Origin: Corticium candelabrum
Taxonomy: Eukaryota; Porifera; Homoscleromorpha; Homosclerophorida; Plakinidae
Length of the DNA: 64,000 nucleotides
Assembly: GCF_963422355.1 (NCBI RefSeq)
Contig: NC_085101.1
Coordinates: 1,286,701-1,350,700, forward strand
Direction of reading: 5' to 3'
Every line of letters begins with the position of its first letter. The first letter of the stretch is position 1. This document shows positions 1 to 12,029 of the stretch, piece after piece. The notes under the pieces were generated by a model. That model saw nothing but the letters and a program-made list of their open reading frames with translations. It made no database searches and had not been told where the DNA came from. A program made the translations under genes and the position numbers.

Positions 1-2172
1 GATGTCAGGAGAAAGGCATCAAGCTCAATGGAGAGAAATGTCAAATAGCAACACAGAAGGTGAAATACATGGGACATGTACTCTCGTCAGATGGGCTACT
101 GTCAGATTCCGCAAAAATAGAAGCGATCCAAAAGATGCCAAGGCCTACAAATGTTGCAGGAATACGTCGTTTCATTGGAATGACTGGCTATTTATCACGA
201 TTCTTAGGTCACCTCTCGGACCTATGTGAACCATTGAGACAACTAACGAAACAATGCATTTAGTTGCAATGGAATGAAGAGCATCAGCAAGCTTTTGACA
301 AGATTAAAGCAGCAGTCACACAGGCACCTGTCTTACAATACTTTGATGGAAAGTTGCCAACTACAATCCAATGTGACGCCTCTCAGACAGGACTGGGTGC
401 TGTGCTTATGCAAATAGAGGTCCAATAGCATATGCAAGCAGAGCGTTGACTGAAACTGAGAAGCAGTACGCTCAGATTGAGAAGGAAATGTTGGCAATTG
501 TATATGCTATGGAGAAATTTCATACCTACACCTATGGACGCGACATTACAATTGAATCGGATCACAAGCCTCTTGTTACCATACACAAGAAACCATTGCA
601 ATCTGCGCCAAAGCGTTTGCAGAGAATGCTTATGCGATTACAGAAGTATTGAATTGACATTCAATATCGTCCAGGTAAAGAGTTATATCTGGCAGACACT
701 TTGTCGCGAGCATACCTAGCATATGATGTAGATGCAAACAAGACAGAGAGCATGCAGCAGCAAAGTGATTGGGAGAAAGAATTGGAGCAGGTCAACATGA
801 TCAATCACTTGCTGGTGGCAAGCACTACACTACAAACCATTCAAAATGCTACTCAAGAAGATCAGAGCTTACAAGAACTACAGCAATACATCATACAAGG
901 ATGGCCAGACACGAAGTACGGTCTTCCATCATACATTACACCATATTATGACATTCGGAATGAATTGACCGTGCAGCAAGGAATGGTTTTGAAAGGAAAT
1001 ACACTAGTGGTGCCACAAGCAGCTCGAAAATTTGCTCTAGAACGAATACATAGTTCACACATGGGAGCAAATGCTTGCATTAGAAGAGCCAGAGAAGCAC
1101 TCTATTGGCCGGGTATGACAAGCCATATTAGAAATCATGTACAGAAATGCTCCATATGTCGAGACTATGACAACAAGCAACAGAAGGAACCTTTGTTAGC
1201 ACACGAGGTACCTCCAAGACCATGGGCAAAAGTAGGAGCAGATCTATTCAAATTCAAGGGCCGTGATTATCTCATAGTTACTGACTACTACAGTAATTTC
1301 TGGGAGATTGACAGACTACAAGCAACAACTTCAGATGATGTCATCAGGAAAATGAAACAACACTTCTCTCGATATGGCATACCGGAAGTTCTCATTTCTG
1401 ACAACGGTACACAATTCACATCAAGAGAATTTCGATCATTCACGAAGCAGTGGAGATACAGCATGAGACTAGTAGTCCACATCATCATCAATCCAATGGC
1501 AAAGCAGAAAACAGTGTAAAGACAGCAAAACGACTTATGAAAAAAGCTCTACAAGCGGGAACAGATCCATGGCTAGCAATTCTTGAGTTCAGAAACACGC
1601 CAGCTGAAGGACTAAATACAAGGCCTGCACAAAGGTTAATGAACAGAAAAACAAGAACTCTGTTGCCAACAATAGAACAATTTTTACCAGAGAAAATGGA
1701 GGAACATCACAACATAATGGAACGGAAGAAAAGGCAAGCAAAATATTACAACATGAAAGCCAGAGACCTACCGGAGCTGAAAACAAATGATGTGGTTCGA
1801 ATTCAACCAACAGGTAGAGACACAGTTTGGAAACCAGCCAAAATAGAAAAAGTGCTACCAAACAGATCATATTTGGTTATCACCCCTGGAGGAACTATCT
1901 ATAGAAGAAACAGAGTGCAGCTACGAAAGACCAAGGAGGAATTCAAGCCTTCAGCAGGTATGGATGATCCCCCAGTCGAGATGATACCACAACCAAGACA
2001 GAAGAAACAAACATCTATCCCTACACCTGTTACAAAGAAGACAGTACCACCACAAGCACAGGCAAACGAATCAGGAAGAGAACAAGCAAGAGAGACTGCA
2101 ACATCTACCACACGATCTGGCAGAGCAGTAACAAGGCCAAAGTATCTAAGAGACTATGTATGCGGTAAATAG
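1..2172 (+). pseudogene. Decayed gypsy pol: RT end, RNase H, integrase
   Basis: The RT connection region is seen at about 60-260 (GHVLSSDG, then FIGMTGYLSRF). RNase H follows with QCDASQTGLGAVL near 370 and SDHKPLV near 555, and the strand ends with the usual YRPGKE..ADTLSR stretch near 670-710. Integrase has the HHCC finger (H..H near 1050, CSIC near 1150), first catalytic Asp in GADLF near 1235, second in SDNGTQF near 1400 and the Glu in KAE near 1505, so the DDE set is present. Breaks: in-frame TAG at 261, a frameshift near 410, TGA near 650 and a frameshift between 1450 and 1500. The C-terminal tail (about 1720-2170) is basic and Pro/Thr-rich. No complete polyprotein can be read. Confidence 0.9.
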
Positions 2173-2231
2173 ACACTTAGCATGCATGGTAGTATGTTTT
2201 TTTTCCTTTTTTTTCCATAAAGAAAAAGGGA

Positions 2232-2333
2232 TGTATGGGGTAACCCAATTAGCGTACTATATAAACGTAGTGTGTTGATTGTAATAGAGACTTCTTAACG
2301 TGTACGCCTAGAATACGGACGCACCACGTTACA
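2232..2333 (+). repeat. 3' LTR of the gypsy element
   Basis: The segment starts TGTATGGGG just after a polypurine tract and ends GTTACA, the usual TG...CA limits. It holds a TATATAAA box near 2259. At about 102 bp it is short, as in some mag-type gypsy elements. The matching 5' LTR is outside the window, so only the homology break at 2334 supports the end point. Confidence 0.6.
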
Positions 2334-2337
2334 GTTG

Positions 2338-3456
2338 TGTAGCAGTTTAGATTATTGTGATACAGTTATTCAAATACCTGTATTATGGATATGAAGCACA
2401 GCTGTTGATGATAGAATATATTAGGAAGCTTGATGTAGGATATTCATAGATACAACCTGTTATATAAACCCGTTGATCTTACAGCATACTCTGCATGCAT
2501 CTCATAGAACAAAAGATTGCAACACACTTGACTTAGTGGAAAAGTTTGTTACCAAACACAGTAATGCTATAGGACCCTATCACCCAACATTTATGTGTAA
2601 TGTACAGAGTATACCACCAACGTATGTGCGGCACACAGTGTGAAAAATTAGGAATTATTTTGGCTCGGTCAGACTGAGCCTTGGTAGGACAGTCTTGTAT
2701 GGTGTTACATGTCTAATTAAGTGCCTCCCCTACTCCAGCCGTTTTGCACGTAATTTTTGATAACCAACTTTCAAGTGAAGAATGGCGTTAATGCCAGCTG
2801 AGTTTTTCTTTGGATAAAGCATGCTAGGAGGCACCTAAGTTCATGAAATTAACAGTTACACAATTGGCAAGGCCATCACGTGCTAACAGACAAGGTTTAC
2901 ACTATCATATATGCATACTAATGGCTGTTTGTCCAAACAAGTCCCAACACTGGTGCAGTATTTGGTCGGACAAACAACACATTTGGTGGGACATTGTCCA
3001 TGTCCTACCGTTAGTTTCCACACTGGCACAGAGCAAACAGGACAACAGCTAAGAAATGTTTGCACATAATAATAACAATAATTTTGTATTAAAACGTTCA
3101 CAATAAATATTAATTAAAATTGATATAATTTGCTTTTAGATTAATTAAGTATACCTATAGTTGCAAAGCATGCAAATGACTGTGTTACATAAAATCATAA
3201 TTAGAGTTGAATATGAAATAGCCATCAAATGTACTGACAACTGTCTGAGCATGTCATCTCCCTGCCATTCTTCACGTAAACATACCTATACGATACATAA
3301 GTCTAGCAGTACCGAGACTATACCACAAGTAGGCAATCGATATAACTTGTACTTGTACTGTAAACACAACTCAAAAGTTGGATAATTTTCTTAGACCACT
3401 AAACTTTGTAGCCACCCAAATAACATCGAAGAGACACATTACCACTACCTCTCGAG
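2338..3456. repeat. Duplicated 3' flank of the FANCB-like gene (copy A)
   Basis: This ~1.1 kb is nearly identical to 49,474-50,543, including single-copy-looking words such as the GCTCGG..GACTGAGCC stretch near 2662 and the CTCCCCTAC stretch near 2726. In both places it ends at the 3' end of a minus-strand FANCB-like coding region. It is therefore the downstream flank of that gene, copied with it. No splice structure or long frame is evident apart from the small Cys-rich frame described separately. Confidence 0.85.
2883..3101 (-). other. Small Cys-rich open frame, conserved in both flank copies
   Basis: A 72-codon minus-strand frame rich in cysteine (CCPVCSVPV, GQCPTKCVVC). The second flank copy (50,035-50,232) keeps the frame open with several substitutions and the same cysteine spacing. 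It could be an exon of a small secreted protein or just a chance open frame in a young duplication. No start context, signal peptide or splice sites single out a gene. Confidence 0.2.
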
Positions 3457-6400
3457 TCAATTATTGCATGTTGCAAAAAAGTCAGTTAATCTTTGTGTTT
3501 CCTCCTCTATCGGTAACAAGTTCCCTACATGGCACCTGTCATGGGTTGAACCATAAACAACAGCATCAGGAGGCAGACTGCGACACAAATAGCACAAGAA
3601 CCAAGAAAGCTCTGTCGCAGAATGATGTAAGACGTGAATTGGAAATGAATGTGACTTGTCATCAACCGTCCCAATTTTGATCAGTATATCATATTGCTTC
3701 GCAGTTAAATTGGCAAGTTTGAACATATTACTTATTCTTACTGTGTGACTGCCACCAACATCATGTGACTGCCACCAACATCAGTGGCAGATCCAGAAAT
3801 TCAATTTGGGTGGTGCCAGCCTAGGCTTAGCGGGTATAAGGGCATGCATATATATATGCAATACTGAATATGACAAATTTAAGTAAAACATCAGTTACTA
3901 TCGCTGTCTAAAACATCTAACATTGTCATTCTTCTCGGGTGCTTTCTTGCGAAGGCAGACAGCACAGCCTCATAGTCAATAGACATACCATAGTGGAAGT
4001 GCATCAGTGACAGGCCATTCAGTCGTGTTTGGCTCATTGTTGACCTTAAATATGTTTTCAGCCGCTTGAAGCCACTGATGCTCCGCTTACAAGAGCAGGT
4101 GGTAACTGGAAGGGTGCAAACAATCCTCAACAGTTTGAATGTGTTGGGAAAGTAGTTTTTTTCACACTGGAGAAGAATGTCGGCTGGTTTGTTTGGCACT
4201 TCACCCTTGTGGTTGTTCCACCTCACTCCCCAGCATAAAGATTCTATATTTAGATTCTGTGATGAGAGTATGTTATCATGGGAAAGTTTTGGCAATTGAT
4301 TTATATTCTCTGACTACTGTAGTACTGTCGGGTGTTCTTCATAACACTAGTGATCAGGGAATAGGATAGGCCAAGACCAACGCGTTGGTGGTCGCTACTG
4401 AATCGCTCCTCCCTTTGAGTTAAAAGATCATTCAAAAAAGGGATAGTAATTGATCTCTATTAGTACTCCTTTGCATTTTCAGCTTGAACGGTATCCCTGT
4501 GCCTCTGCCGTCCACATCGCAGTGGATCCGGCCATAAGATAAAAGCTTTTCTTTTCCAAAGTTCTCGTGGGTGGGGAACACAAAGTCTGGTTCTGGTTTG
4601 TATACATTGGAAATAACTGCATACCTGCAATATACTTATATATTATATAAGTGAATCACGTCAAACGTGCAATTTAAACCATGGAAGTCTAGTTGACTAT
4701 ATACAGTTGTAGAACTTTTAACCAAATATTATAAGTTAGTCCATGATTGTAAAAATTTAAATTATAACTAGTATAATAGGTAGCTAGCTAATGACAATAA
4801 CAGCTAAAAGCGTAGCTAGCTCACATCTCCTGCTCAGACAACTGCCTAGCAAACTTCAAAACCTGTTCAAGGTAATGTGGGGGATGAAAAGTCGCTGAAT
4901 TTCAATGCAGTGACACGCAAATCAATTGGTCCAGCTGATGTTGAAGGACCAGGATCCATTCCAGCAGCCGGTAGGTCCCTTCCAGCAGTAACAAGATCGA
5001 CACTTTGCGGGTTGTGGGGTACTACAGTACTACAACTGCCAGGTACACAAACCTAAAAGAAGTTAGTGCAGCTTGTCGCTTAGACATCGAGGAACGCTCA
5101 ACACGGTTCTCCGAAGGAAGGCCACCAGGTCACGCGCGCGTTAAAGTACGTGCCTACATGTGCTCCACCACGTGGCCAAATCTAGGTTGGTGCCTGGGCA
5201 ACCCAGGCACCACCCTGGATCCGCGCCTGAACATCCAATCCAAATTCTCTACAGAAAGACTGCACTACTTGATGGACTACACAACTGGCGGCAACTCGAA
5301 CAGTCAGCGAGCAAGTCAATGCTACTGCATGAAAAGACAAACGATCTTGCTCAGCATGTTTGCAACTACAACACTCCCTAGGATCAGCAGTTGTCTTGAG
5401 AGTAAAGGCATTATCAACAAGCTGATGTAGAGACAACACAAACTGATCGTGCAACATCAAAGTTTCTGACTGTCTTTGTTGTGAGCTACAAACTGATGCG
5501 TTGGAAGTGTCCACAATCCTAAAGCTTACACACACAGTTGCAATCATTTTTGACGTGCTCTTAAATGTTCGACAATCTGTTACAGCCAGTAATGTAGCTT
5601 GACGACCAGAACACAAACCTATGCTTGAAGCACTATTTTTGGTTTCAAACTTTACAACGTCAAGTCGTTTTCGTTTTGGTGATGATTCAGACACAGACTC
5701 CAACTAGTCAGGACTTTTGTCTTCCGCTGATGATTTCAAATTCACATAAGATTTGGATCGAAAATGTGATGATGTATCATCACTACTAACAAGAGAAACG
5801 AGATCAAAAGCAAAGTTATCGATATCATACTTGGAGACGATTTTCACGTCTATTGCTAACACCCACTTGTTATACACAATTCGCTGAAACTCACTGACAA
5901 CTATCAAAGGCAACCCTTTGCTTGCATTGCTGTGGTAGTCATCTTTCTTACTAGATCGTTTATCATCTTCATCAATCAGTTTGACTTACGATGAGTCAGT
6001 AAACCATTTTAATGTCGACTCATTTCCACAATCAGTGGCGAGTCTGGGGAGTTGCATTGCGGCCCCTTGCAAAAGACGTTTCTTGTTGCAAAAAGCATCA
6101 TCTTGTCAACAAGCTGTACTTTGGCTGTTACCAATCTATTTTGCAAAGCTTCGAGTACTTGAATCAGCCGGGTTGGGCAACTAGTATCCTCTTGATCGGC
6201 ATTCTCAGACGTTTCATCTGCACAGCTGTCAGTAAAATTTTGAAGTAAATAGCAACACTCAAAATCTGTCAACATAAATCCATGTTCCACAGAGTTCGAC
6301 ATAAACAATATTAACAGTTGGTGTCCTTTGTGAGTGAAATTCCCGAATAACCACGTGACCACCCTACTGTAGTTGCCATACGTACAGGAATCAATCGATT

Positions 6401-7270
6401 GCAATAGAGCAATAGTATTCTTGTTGAATACTGCTGTTGTAATTGATTGTACGATTATTGGAACGCTACACGACTTGACTATCGCTTGGTTACAAAATAC
6501 TGACAACCGATTGTCTGTGGTTGCCCCCAGCATCACCTTCTTGCCTTGCATTAACACCAATTGCATTGCCAAAAAACATGGATTCATACCCCATTGGAAA
6601 CAAAGTTTCTATCGATTTGTTGTCGACTAAATCGAGTTTTCCCAGATTAGCAAGCAAGTCAAATGCCTTAGAGTTTTGCTCCTTATCACGTGAATTAAAA
6701 CACATTATTGCTCTGTGAGACTGACAGTGACCAGAAATTGTTACATCTGGTAGCCACAGCGATGACATTTCAGACAATTTTGATGTCTTCAAGGGTTGTA
6801 GTGAGTATTGTAAACTGTTTGTCGTTTTGTGATAGAATAGATAGACTTGTTACCATTCCAATGCTTCCACTCTCCGTCAACCAGCATATTTGAGATTCAT
6901 TCTGAATGGTCACTGTAAGAGGCTCGTTGTTATCACACAGAACAAATTGTTTCCAACTCTCTTTCCTCAAACGTAAGTCAACCGCTAGCTGTCCGTTGCT
7001 CGTGTAAGCTAGACATAGATGTTGTAGAAGAGTACAAGTGTCGATGGCGATCCCAAACGTAAGGATTTTCTCAATATTCAAACTTTTCTCTATCCATTCT
7101 CTTACTTTCTTTATTGATGGTTCGTGGAGGTCGAGCGCATACTCGCAGAAGACAACAGATCTGTCTGACTCGAGATTGACACTCGCGGCTTTTCCACGAA
7201 AGAAGCGCAAGTTCATGTTTTTAGTTGATATTAAAATGCACCAAACGGTCCTGACACGCAAGTTTCTCAC
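3457..7270 (-). pseudogene. FANCB-like gene, copy A (disrupted)
   Basis: Read on the minus strand, fragments at 7270-6770, 6792-6490, 6587-6009, 5913-5182 and 3726-3457 join into one protein of roughly 770 residues, close to the ~860 of vertebrate FANCB (Fanconi anaemia core complex, subcomplex with FANCL and FAAP100; DNA interstrand-crosslink repair in the nucleus). From memory of the family the resemblance is patchy but runs along the whole length: a propeller-like N-terminal half, a central IVYNKWVLA segment, and a C-terminal block with FPIHVLYHSATDL in the better copy B. Damage: frameshifts near 6780 and 6570, a stop where copy B reads Leu-Val-Lys (near 5985), a stop near 5704, a hAT inserted at 3782-5229, and one extra A in the A-run near 3477 that shifts the C-terminus. 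A Spidroin-like or low-complexity origin is excluded by the conserved copies; the FANCB identity is an inference. Confidence 0.55.
3782..5229 (-). mobile_element. Internally deleted hAT (ZMYM1-like) inserted in FANCB copy A
   Basis: Ends are inverted repeats: CAGTGGCAGATCCAG on the left and, reversed, CAGGCGCGGATCCAG on the right, followed on both sides by GGGTGGTGCC. Copy B at 50,900 shows the unoccupied site. The flanks carry an imperfect target duplication (AACATCA/AACATCCA), and the left flank has a tandem 20-bp duplication. Inside, 3891-4295 on the minus strand still encodes the hAT C-terminal dimerisation region (VTTCSCKRSISGFKRLKTYL, then MSQTRLNGLSLMHFHYG). The N-terminal and catalytic parts are gone, so it can only have moved with help in trans. 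Confidence 0.85.
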
Positions 7271-7319
7271 TCTGTTCTACTATTAGTAATCATGTTTTTT
7301 CTTTAGTACTTAATTTAAG

Positions 7320-8130
7320 CCAAGGCGTTCATGCTCTAGAGTCACTGCAACACCAGGCTAGACCACCAGCTCGACGACTCGGCGACTAGATCTTGTACGA
7401 ATTTAGTAAAATTAGCCTCAGATGGGTCTGGAAGGCCGAGACAAAGTACGAATCATACACGACGACAAATCTCTAAAACAGACGGTTCTCTTAATCAAGT
7501 TGTCATAACGTGGACTTTGAATGAAATAGTATGAATCTGCAGGATCAATTTAAGAGAAAGAAAATATGCATGTACATCATTCAATAAATTGTTTATTATT
7601 TTAGCTGCAGTGATAAATTTGTACTTAGAAATGATCTAGTGTGTATGGACATAGTGTAGTCTTGGGTTTATCGATAGTTGTTTGTGTATGCCTTAGGAGG
7701 GAACATGTACATGCAAATCACACGCGGAAACTGATGATTAGAATGTAGCTCGCTCTCGTTTATATGTCCACAGGTTTGTTCACCGTGACTCGCTCTGAGT
7801 TGCGGTAAATAGCTGTGACTATAAGATGTATCCTTCTCGATTACTGTCACTGTTTCTTACTGTAGTTGCATGCCAACATGCATGGATCTCTGACTACAAA
7901 AATTTTCAATATTTTGATTAAAGATAAAATATTATTGAACGCTTCATAAAATGAACTTTCCAACAAGTCTGGCAACACTATGAAGTCGTAAGTGACAAGC
8001 CCTCCTATTTCCTTGCTAGTTCACTGTCAACCACATGATGTGATAATATGACCCTATTCTTTTATGAAGTTTTCAGCTTCTAATGTTTGTGTGTATAAAA
8101 CATTGTTTGTAAGAATCAAAAGTTTATTTT
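7320..8130. repeat. Duplicated upstream flank of FANCB-like gene (copy 1 of 3)
   Basis: Starts just beyond the N-terminal end of FANCB copy A. The same sequence lies next to FANCB piece C at 11,097-12,020 and alone at 55,815-56,410. Shared blocks include the GCTAGACCACCAGCTCGACG stretch, TGCAAATCACACGCGGAAAC, and TTCACCGTGACTCGCTCTGA. Because it sits between a minus-strand gene and the plus-strand collagen start, it may hold a divergent promoter; no TATA box stands out. Confidence 0.8.
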
Positions 8131-8407
8131 ATATAACAGACATATAATCACACAACAGTACATATTTACAGTGTTCGTTCCGTGGACAGTCACGTTTTGG
8201 GTGTGTCCGTTGATAAATGCTAGTGTCATTTACAACAACTTGCTGCAACATCATGTGCTGCATTGCAGTAAGCATTAGCTGAGCCTTCAATTGCCATTTG
8301 ATTGCCAGTAGTTGAAAATCCTCCCACTTGAGTGTCATACTGCGAGCAGCATAATTTAGCAACGATATGTATCCTAACACATTTGATTGAACAATAGAAC
8401 ATGCCAT
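8129..8407 (-). other. Unrecognised 92-codon open frame
   Basis: A minus-strand frame with a helical-looking stretch (WEDFQLLAIKWQLKAQLM) and a Cys/basic tail (KRDCPRNEHCKYVLL). Its upstream part lies in the collagen-linked duplication, its downstream part in copy 1 only. It could be the last exon of a minus-strand gene or chance. I do not recognise it. Confidence 0.2.
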
Positions 8408-9290
8408 ACATTTGTCTGTAGCGATATTATAATATTTGCACTGTACAAATCTTCTATCCTGTGATTGGATGACGCAGATTTGTGTTCCGCCTCTCAGTCA
8501 ATTCGATTCATTCGTAGCAGACGGGAACTATTTGTTCATTGTTCTTCTTTGTTCACAAAGAACAGCATGCTCAAGTTCATGCTTGTAGTTTGTGCTCTAG
8601 CTCAGCAAACAGTTAGCAACAGCGACCAGACAGGAGATGCATCAATCCAGAGTTGCATTGGAGAGAAAAGGGAAAAGGTAATACACGTTGCAAAAGAGTA
8701 ATATAAAAGAGAGAACTGTTGCAAATGTAGTTACGTATTGCTTACGAATTTTGTGATTTCTAAGGGTGAATACGATCTTCCTTGAATACGGGGGTTAAGA
8801 GTGAGTTTACTAATGTTTCAATGCATTCTATTGCGTGGACTCGCTCATGTGTGCTTGGTGCTTATACTTCAAGAGTTACAAAGGCGGATTGGAAGCAGAC
8901 GGTCCCAAAGTAATTTCTTTTTTAGACAGATATTGATATTGCAACATTAGACGTCGTTATTGCAGGGAGACAGCGGAGAATCTGGTCCTGCTGGACCTCC
9001 TGGTGCTCAGGTGAGTAGTTTGGATACATTAATATTTGCACAAATGAGATAATTGAACGTAAATATTATTAACCCGAAGAGTAATACGTAATGTGGACAG
9101 AATGACGGACAGACGAAGGGACGTCGAATTTGAATGCAGCGCATCGTAATCGTTAGTGTTAATTCGCTTGCTAGATGTCGACAATCCTACGTGCCGGTCA
9201 TTGTGTCCAGCTTCCTTATCACACCCTTTCTGTTACTAAGCAGTTGCCAGTATGTGTGCAACACCTGCATGTTCCGTAACATATATAAGC
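8329..9290 (+). pseudogene. Dead copy of collagen-TNF exons 1-4
   Basis: Duplicate of 25,681-26,640 with the same four exons: 8567-8677 (signal peptide, start MLKFMLVVCALA), 8765-8800, 8874-8909 and 8966-9010, each flanked by AG and GT. It is not functional: exon 2 has an in-frame TGA at 8783, the first Gly of exon 3 became Ser, and Gly positions in exons 1 and 3 became Arg and Glu, which would break a collagen helix. No downstream collagen or TNF exons follow before the next unrelated repeat. The intact copy differs at each of these sites. Confidence 0.85.
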
Positions 9291-9794
9291 TAGCAGCCGA
9301 GGGTTTACCACGTTAGTGCTTTTCATTTCTTAATTAAGTTAAGGTAACCTGGTTACGTTTTATCTCTTTTTATATGACTTGACTCTCACAAAGTGTGCAA
9401 ATAATTCTTTTTAATTAAACAATTATCAATAGAAAGTGCTTTGTAGTCTGAAGTGTCTGGCATAAATTGTAACCCGATGAACAGGTTAACAGTAATAATA
9501 GTAAGGCGAATGCAAGTTTTTGCTCACAACTATAGACAAAAGTAGATAGAAGACAATGTTGCACGCGAATGAAAAGTTGGCACACATCGAGTATGTTTCA
9601 GATTGCCATTTAGAATCGTGACATTACCTGGCACTGGAGAGATATTCAAACTCAATAGTCGATTAATTCATTTTAAAGAATAACTAATAACTTCAGCGCA
9701 TCTATCCGTCTCTCTACTCAACTCACACACACTCACACATACTAACGGAATGTTCTCTCATATACAAACCACGCCCTATCCAGTCATTATTATG
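9291..9794. other. No gene seen
   Basis: AT-rich spacer of about 500 bp between the collagen duplicate and a gypsy fragment, with a short CA-rich run near 9727-9750. No coding frame, terminal repeats or RNA gene could be supported. Confidence 0.5.
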
Positions 9795-10480
9795 TGAGTC
9801 AATCGTCTCAAGACGCCGTTGTAGCTCCTCCCACAGACAGTACCCGTAACACAACTCCGCTAGCACGTATAGATTGGGACATACGTCCCGGCCAGATCAT
9901 TTCTTTCGACTCATATCCACGGCGCCTACGTCACTCAACTGAGAAAGTCAGTTTCTCTGTTCTCGCTTCCCTTGATGGCTTCTATGCGGAACGAATAGGC
10001 TTGTAAATACATTCTCCATCATTCCGGTTAGAAGACTACTGGATCGTGTGATTCAGACGTTGAACAAATCTCTTTAGTAGATTGACGTTGTAGATCTTTA
10101 CTTGCCGTCTACATCAATCTTTTAATCACACTCTCCTACAGCCGAATTATGGAGTACGTCCTCTCTATCTCGATCATTAGTAGCTTGTTACTCTCTGCTG
10201 CCAGCAATATCAGTACTTCGTCTCCCGGAGAGAACGTACGTCTCTTGGTGCTGCGATCATAGTGTATACCTTGCACTTTCGCCAGGCTTTTCCGAATCTT
10301 CTCTTGCAATAGTTGATGGCATTTTGCCGTGCGGTGCTCTAGCGGTTGTTCTTCTTGACACCATCTTCTGACGCCTTTCGCACGAGTGACCTAGACAGAA
10401 CCTTGACATATCATTTCTAATTTTGGGCTAAAAGAAATCCTTTAGGATTTGTGTGTCGTCTTCTTGGCTTTAGGATGGCC
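9795..10480 (-). mobile_element. Gypsy fragment with integrase C-terminus (copy 1)
   Basis: Near-identical to 28,337-29,040. On the minus strand about 10,130-10,400 it retains the end of a retroviral-type integrase, clearest in the second copy (YDRSTKRRTFSAGDEVLILL). The rest is noncoding and may be LTR or untranslated sequence. In both places it follows collagen exon 4, so it was part of the duplicated block. Confidence 0.6.
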
Positions 10481-11010
10481 TGCCTTAACTCACGTGACTC
10501 AAAACACATCATTGCTATGTGAGGCTGACAGTGACCAGAAAATGTTACATCTGGTAGCCATAGCGATGACACTTCAGACAATTTAATGTCTTCAAGGGTT
10601 GTTGTGAGTATTGTAAACTGTTTGTCGTTTTGTGATAGAATAGATAGACTTGTTACCATTCCAATGCTTCGACTCTCCGTCAACCAGCATATTTGAGATT
10701 CATTCTGAATGGTCACTGTAAGAGGCTCATTGATATCACACAGAACAAATTGTTTCCAACTCTCTTTCCTCAAACGTAAGGCAACCGCTAGCTGTCCGTT
10801 GCTCGTGTAAGCTAGACATAGATGTTGTAGAAGAGTACAAGTGTCGATGGCGATCCCAAACGTAAGGATTTTCTCAATATTCAAACTCTTGTCTATCCAT
10901 TCTCTTACCTTCTTCATTGATGGTTCGTGGAGGTCCAGCACATACTCAGAGAAGACAACAGATCTGTCTGACTCGAGATTGACACTCACGGCTTTTCCAC
11001 GAAGAAGCAC
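10417..11010 (-). pseudogene. FANCB-like N-terminal fragment, copy C
   Basis: A single open minus-strand frame of 197 codons matching copy A from its N-terminus (KAVSVNLESDRSVVFSEY) through the WLTESRSIGMVTSL segment and the SSLWLPDVTFSGHC segment. It stays in frame across the point where copy A is shifted (near 6780), so it gives the better reading there. After about residue 170 it runs into unrelated gypsy-linked sequence and stops. It lacks the central and C-terminal parts, so it is a truncated duplicate even though the frame is open. Confidence 0.6.
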
Positions 11011-11039
11011 AAGTTAAGGCTTGTTGTTGATATTAAATG

Positions 11040-12020
11040 CATCAACAAGTTTCTCACTCTGTTCTAGTAATCATCTTTTTTCTTCAAGTAATTAAGTTAA
11101 CCCGAAGCACTCATGCGCTAGAGTTACTGCAACACCGGGCTAGACCACCAACTCGACGACTCGACGACTAAAAATTTTAGATCTTGTGCGACTTTATTAG
11201 ATTAGCCTCAGACGGGTTTGGGAGGCCGAGGCTAAGTCCGAATCGTAAACAACGACAAATCTCTAAAACAGACGATTCTCAATTAATCAAGGTGTCATGA
11301 CGTGGAGTTTGGATGAGGTAGTATGAATCTATGCATGATCATTGTAGCGATAATTTTAAAAAAGCCAAGTTTTCTAGGTGCCAAGAACATTACCTAATTA
11401 ATTAAGTTAAAATGTGTATAAATTTAAGAGAAGGAAAATATGCATGTACATTATTCAATAAACTTCCTAGTGTTTTTGCTGCAGTGATAAATTTGTACGT
11501 AGAAATGGTGTAGTGTGTTTAGGTAGACATAGTAGTCTTGTGTTTGCCGATATTTGTTTGTGTATGCTCTAGGAGGGAACTCGTACATGCAAATCACACG
11601 CGGAAACTGATGATTAGAATGTAGCTTCAATCCGTTGCGACTCGCGTAGTTATCAGTCCACACGCTTGTTCACCGTGACTCGCTCTGACTTGCAGTGAAT
11701 TGCTGTGACTCTAATATGTATTCTTCTCAATAATTGTCACTGCTTTTTACTGCAAACATGCATGGATGTATAAATACAAAAAATTTGATTAGAGGTAAAC
11801 TATTATTGTACGCTTCATAAAATGAACTTCCAAACACGTCTGGCAACACTATGAAAGCTGTAAGTGACACGATCCTCCTATTTCCTTGCTAGTTCAATGT
11901 CAACCGCATGATGTGACAATTTGATCCTATTCTTCTAGAAACTTTCCTGCTTCTGATGTTTGTGTGCATGAAACATTGTTTGTAAGAATCGAAACTTTAA
12001 TTTATATAACTGACATATAT
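11040..12020. repeat. Duplicated upstream flank of FANCB-like gene (copy 2 of 3)
   Basis: Matches 7,290-8,150 along most of its length and lies directly beyond FANCB piece C, keeping the same order as copy A. Homology stops at about 12,020 inside a TATATA run, where gypsy integrase sequence begins. Confidence 0.8.
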
Positions 12021-12029
12021 ATATATAAT

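Larger units (their letters stand above)
1..2333 (+). mobile_element. Ty3/gypsy LTR retrotransposon, 3' portion
   Basis: The window opens inside the reverse transcriptase of a gypsy-type element and runs through RNase H, integrase, a purine-rich tract (2220-2230) and a short 3' LTR. Domain order RT-RH-IN is that of Metaviridae-type retrotransposons. The 5' LTR, gag and most of RT lie left of the window. The right boundary is supported because sequence from 2334 onward reappears at 49,474 without any gypsy sequence beside it, so the element inserted into or beside a repeated genomic segment. The element is dead: see the pol entry for its breaks. Confidence 0.9.
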
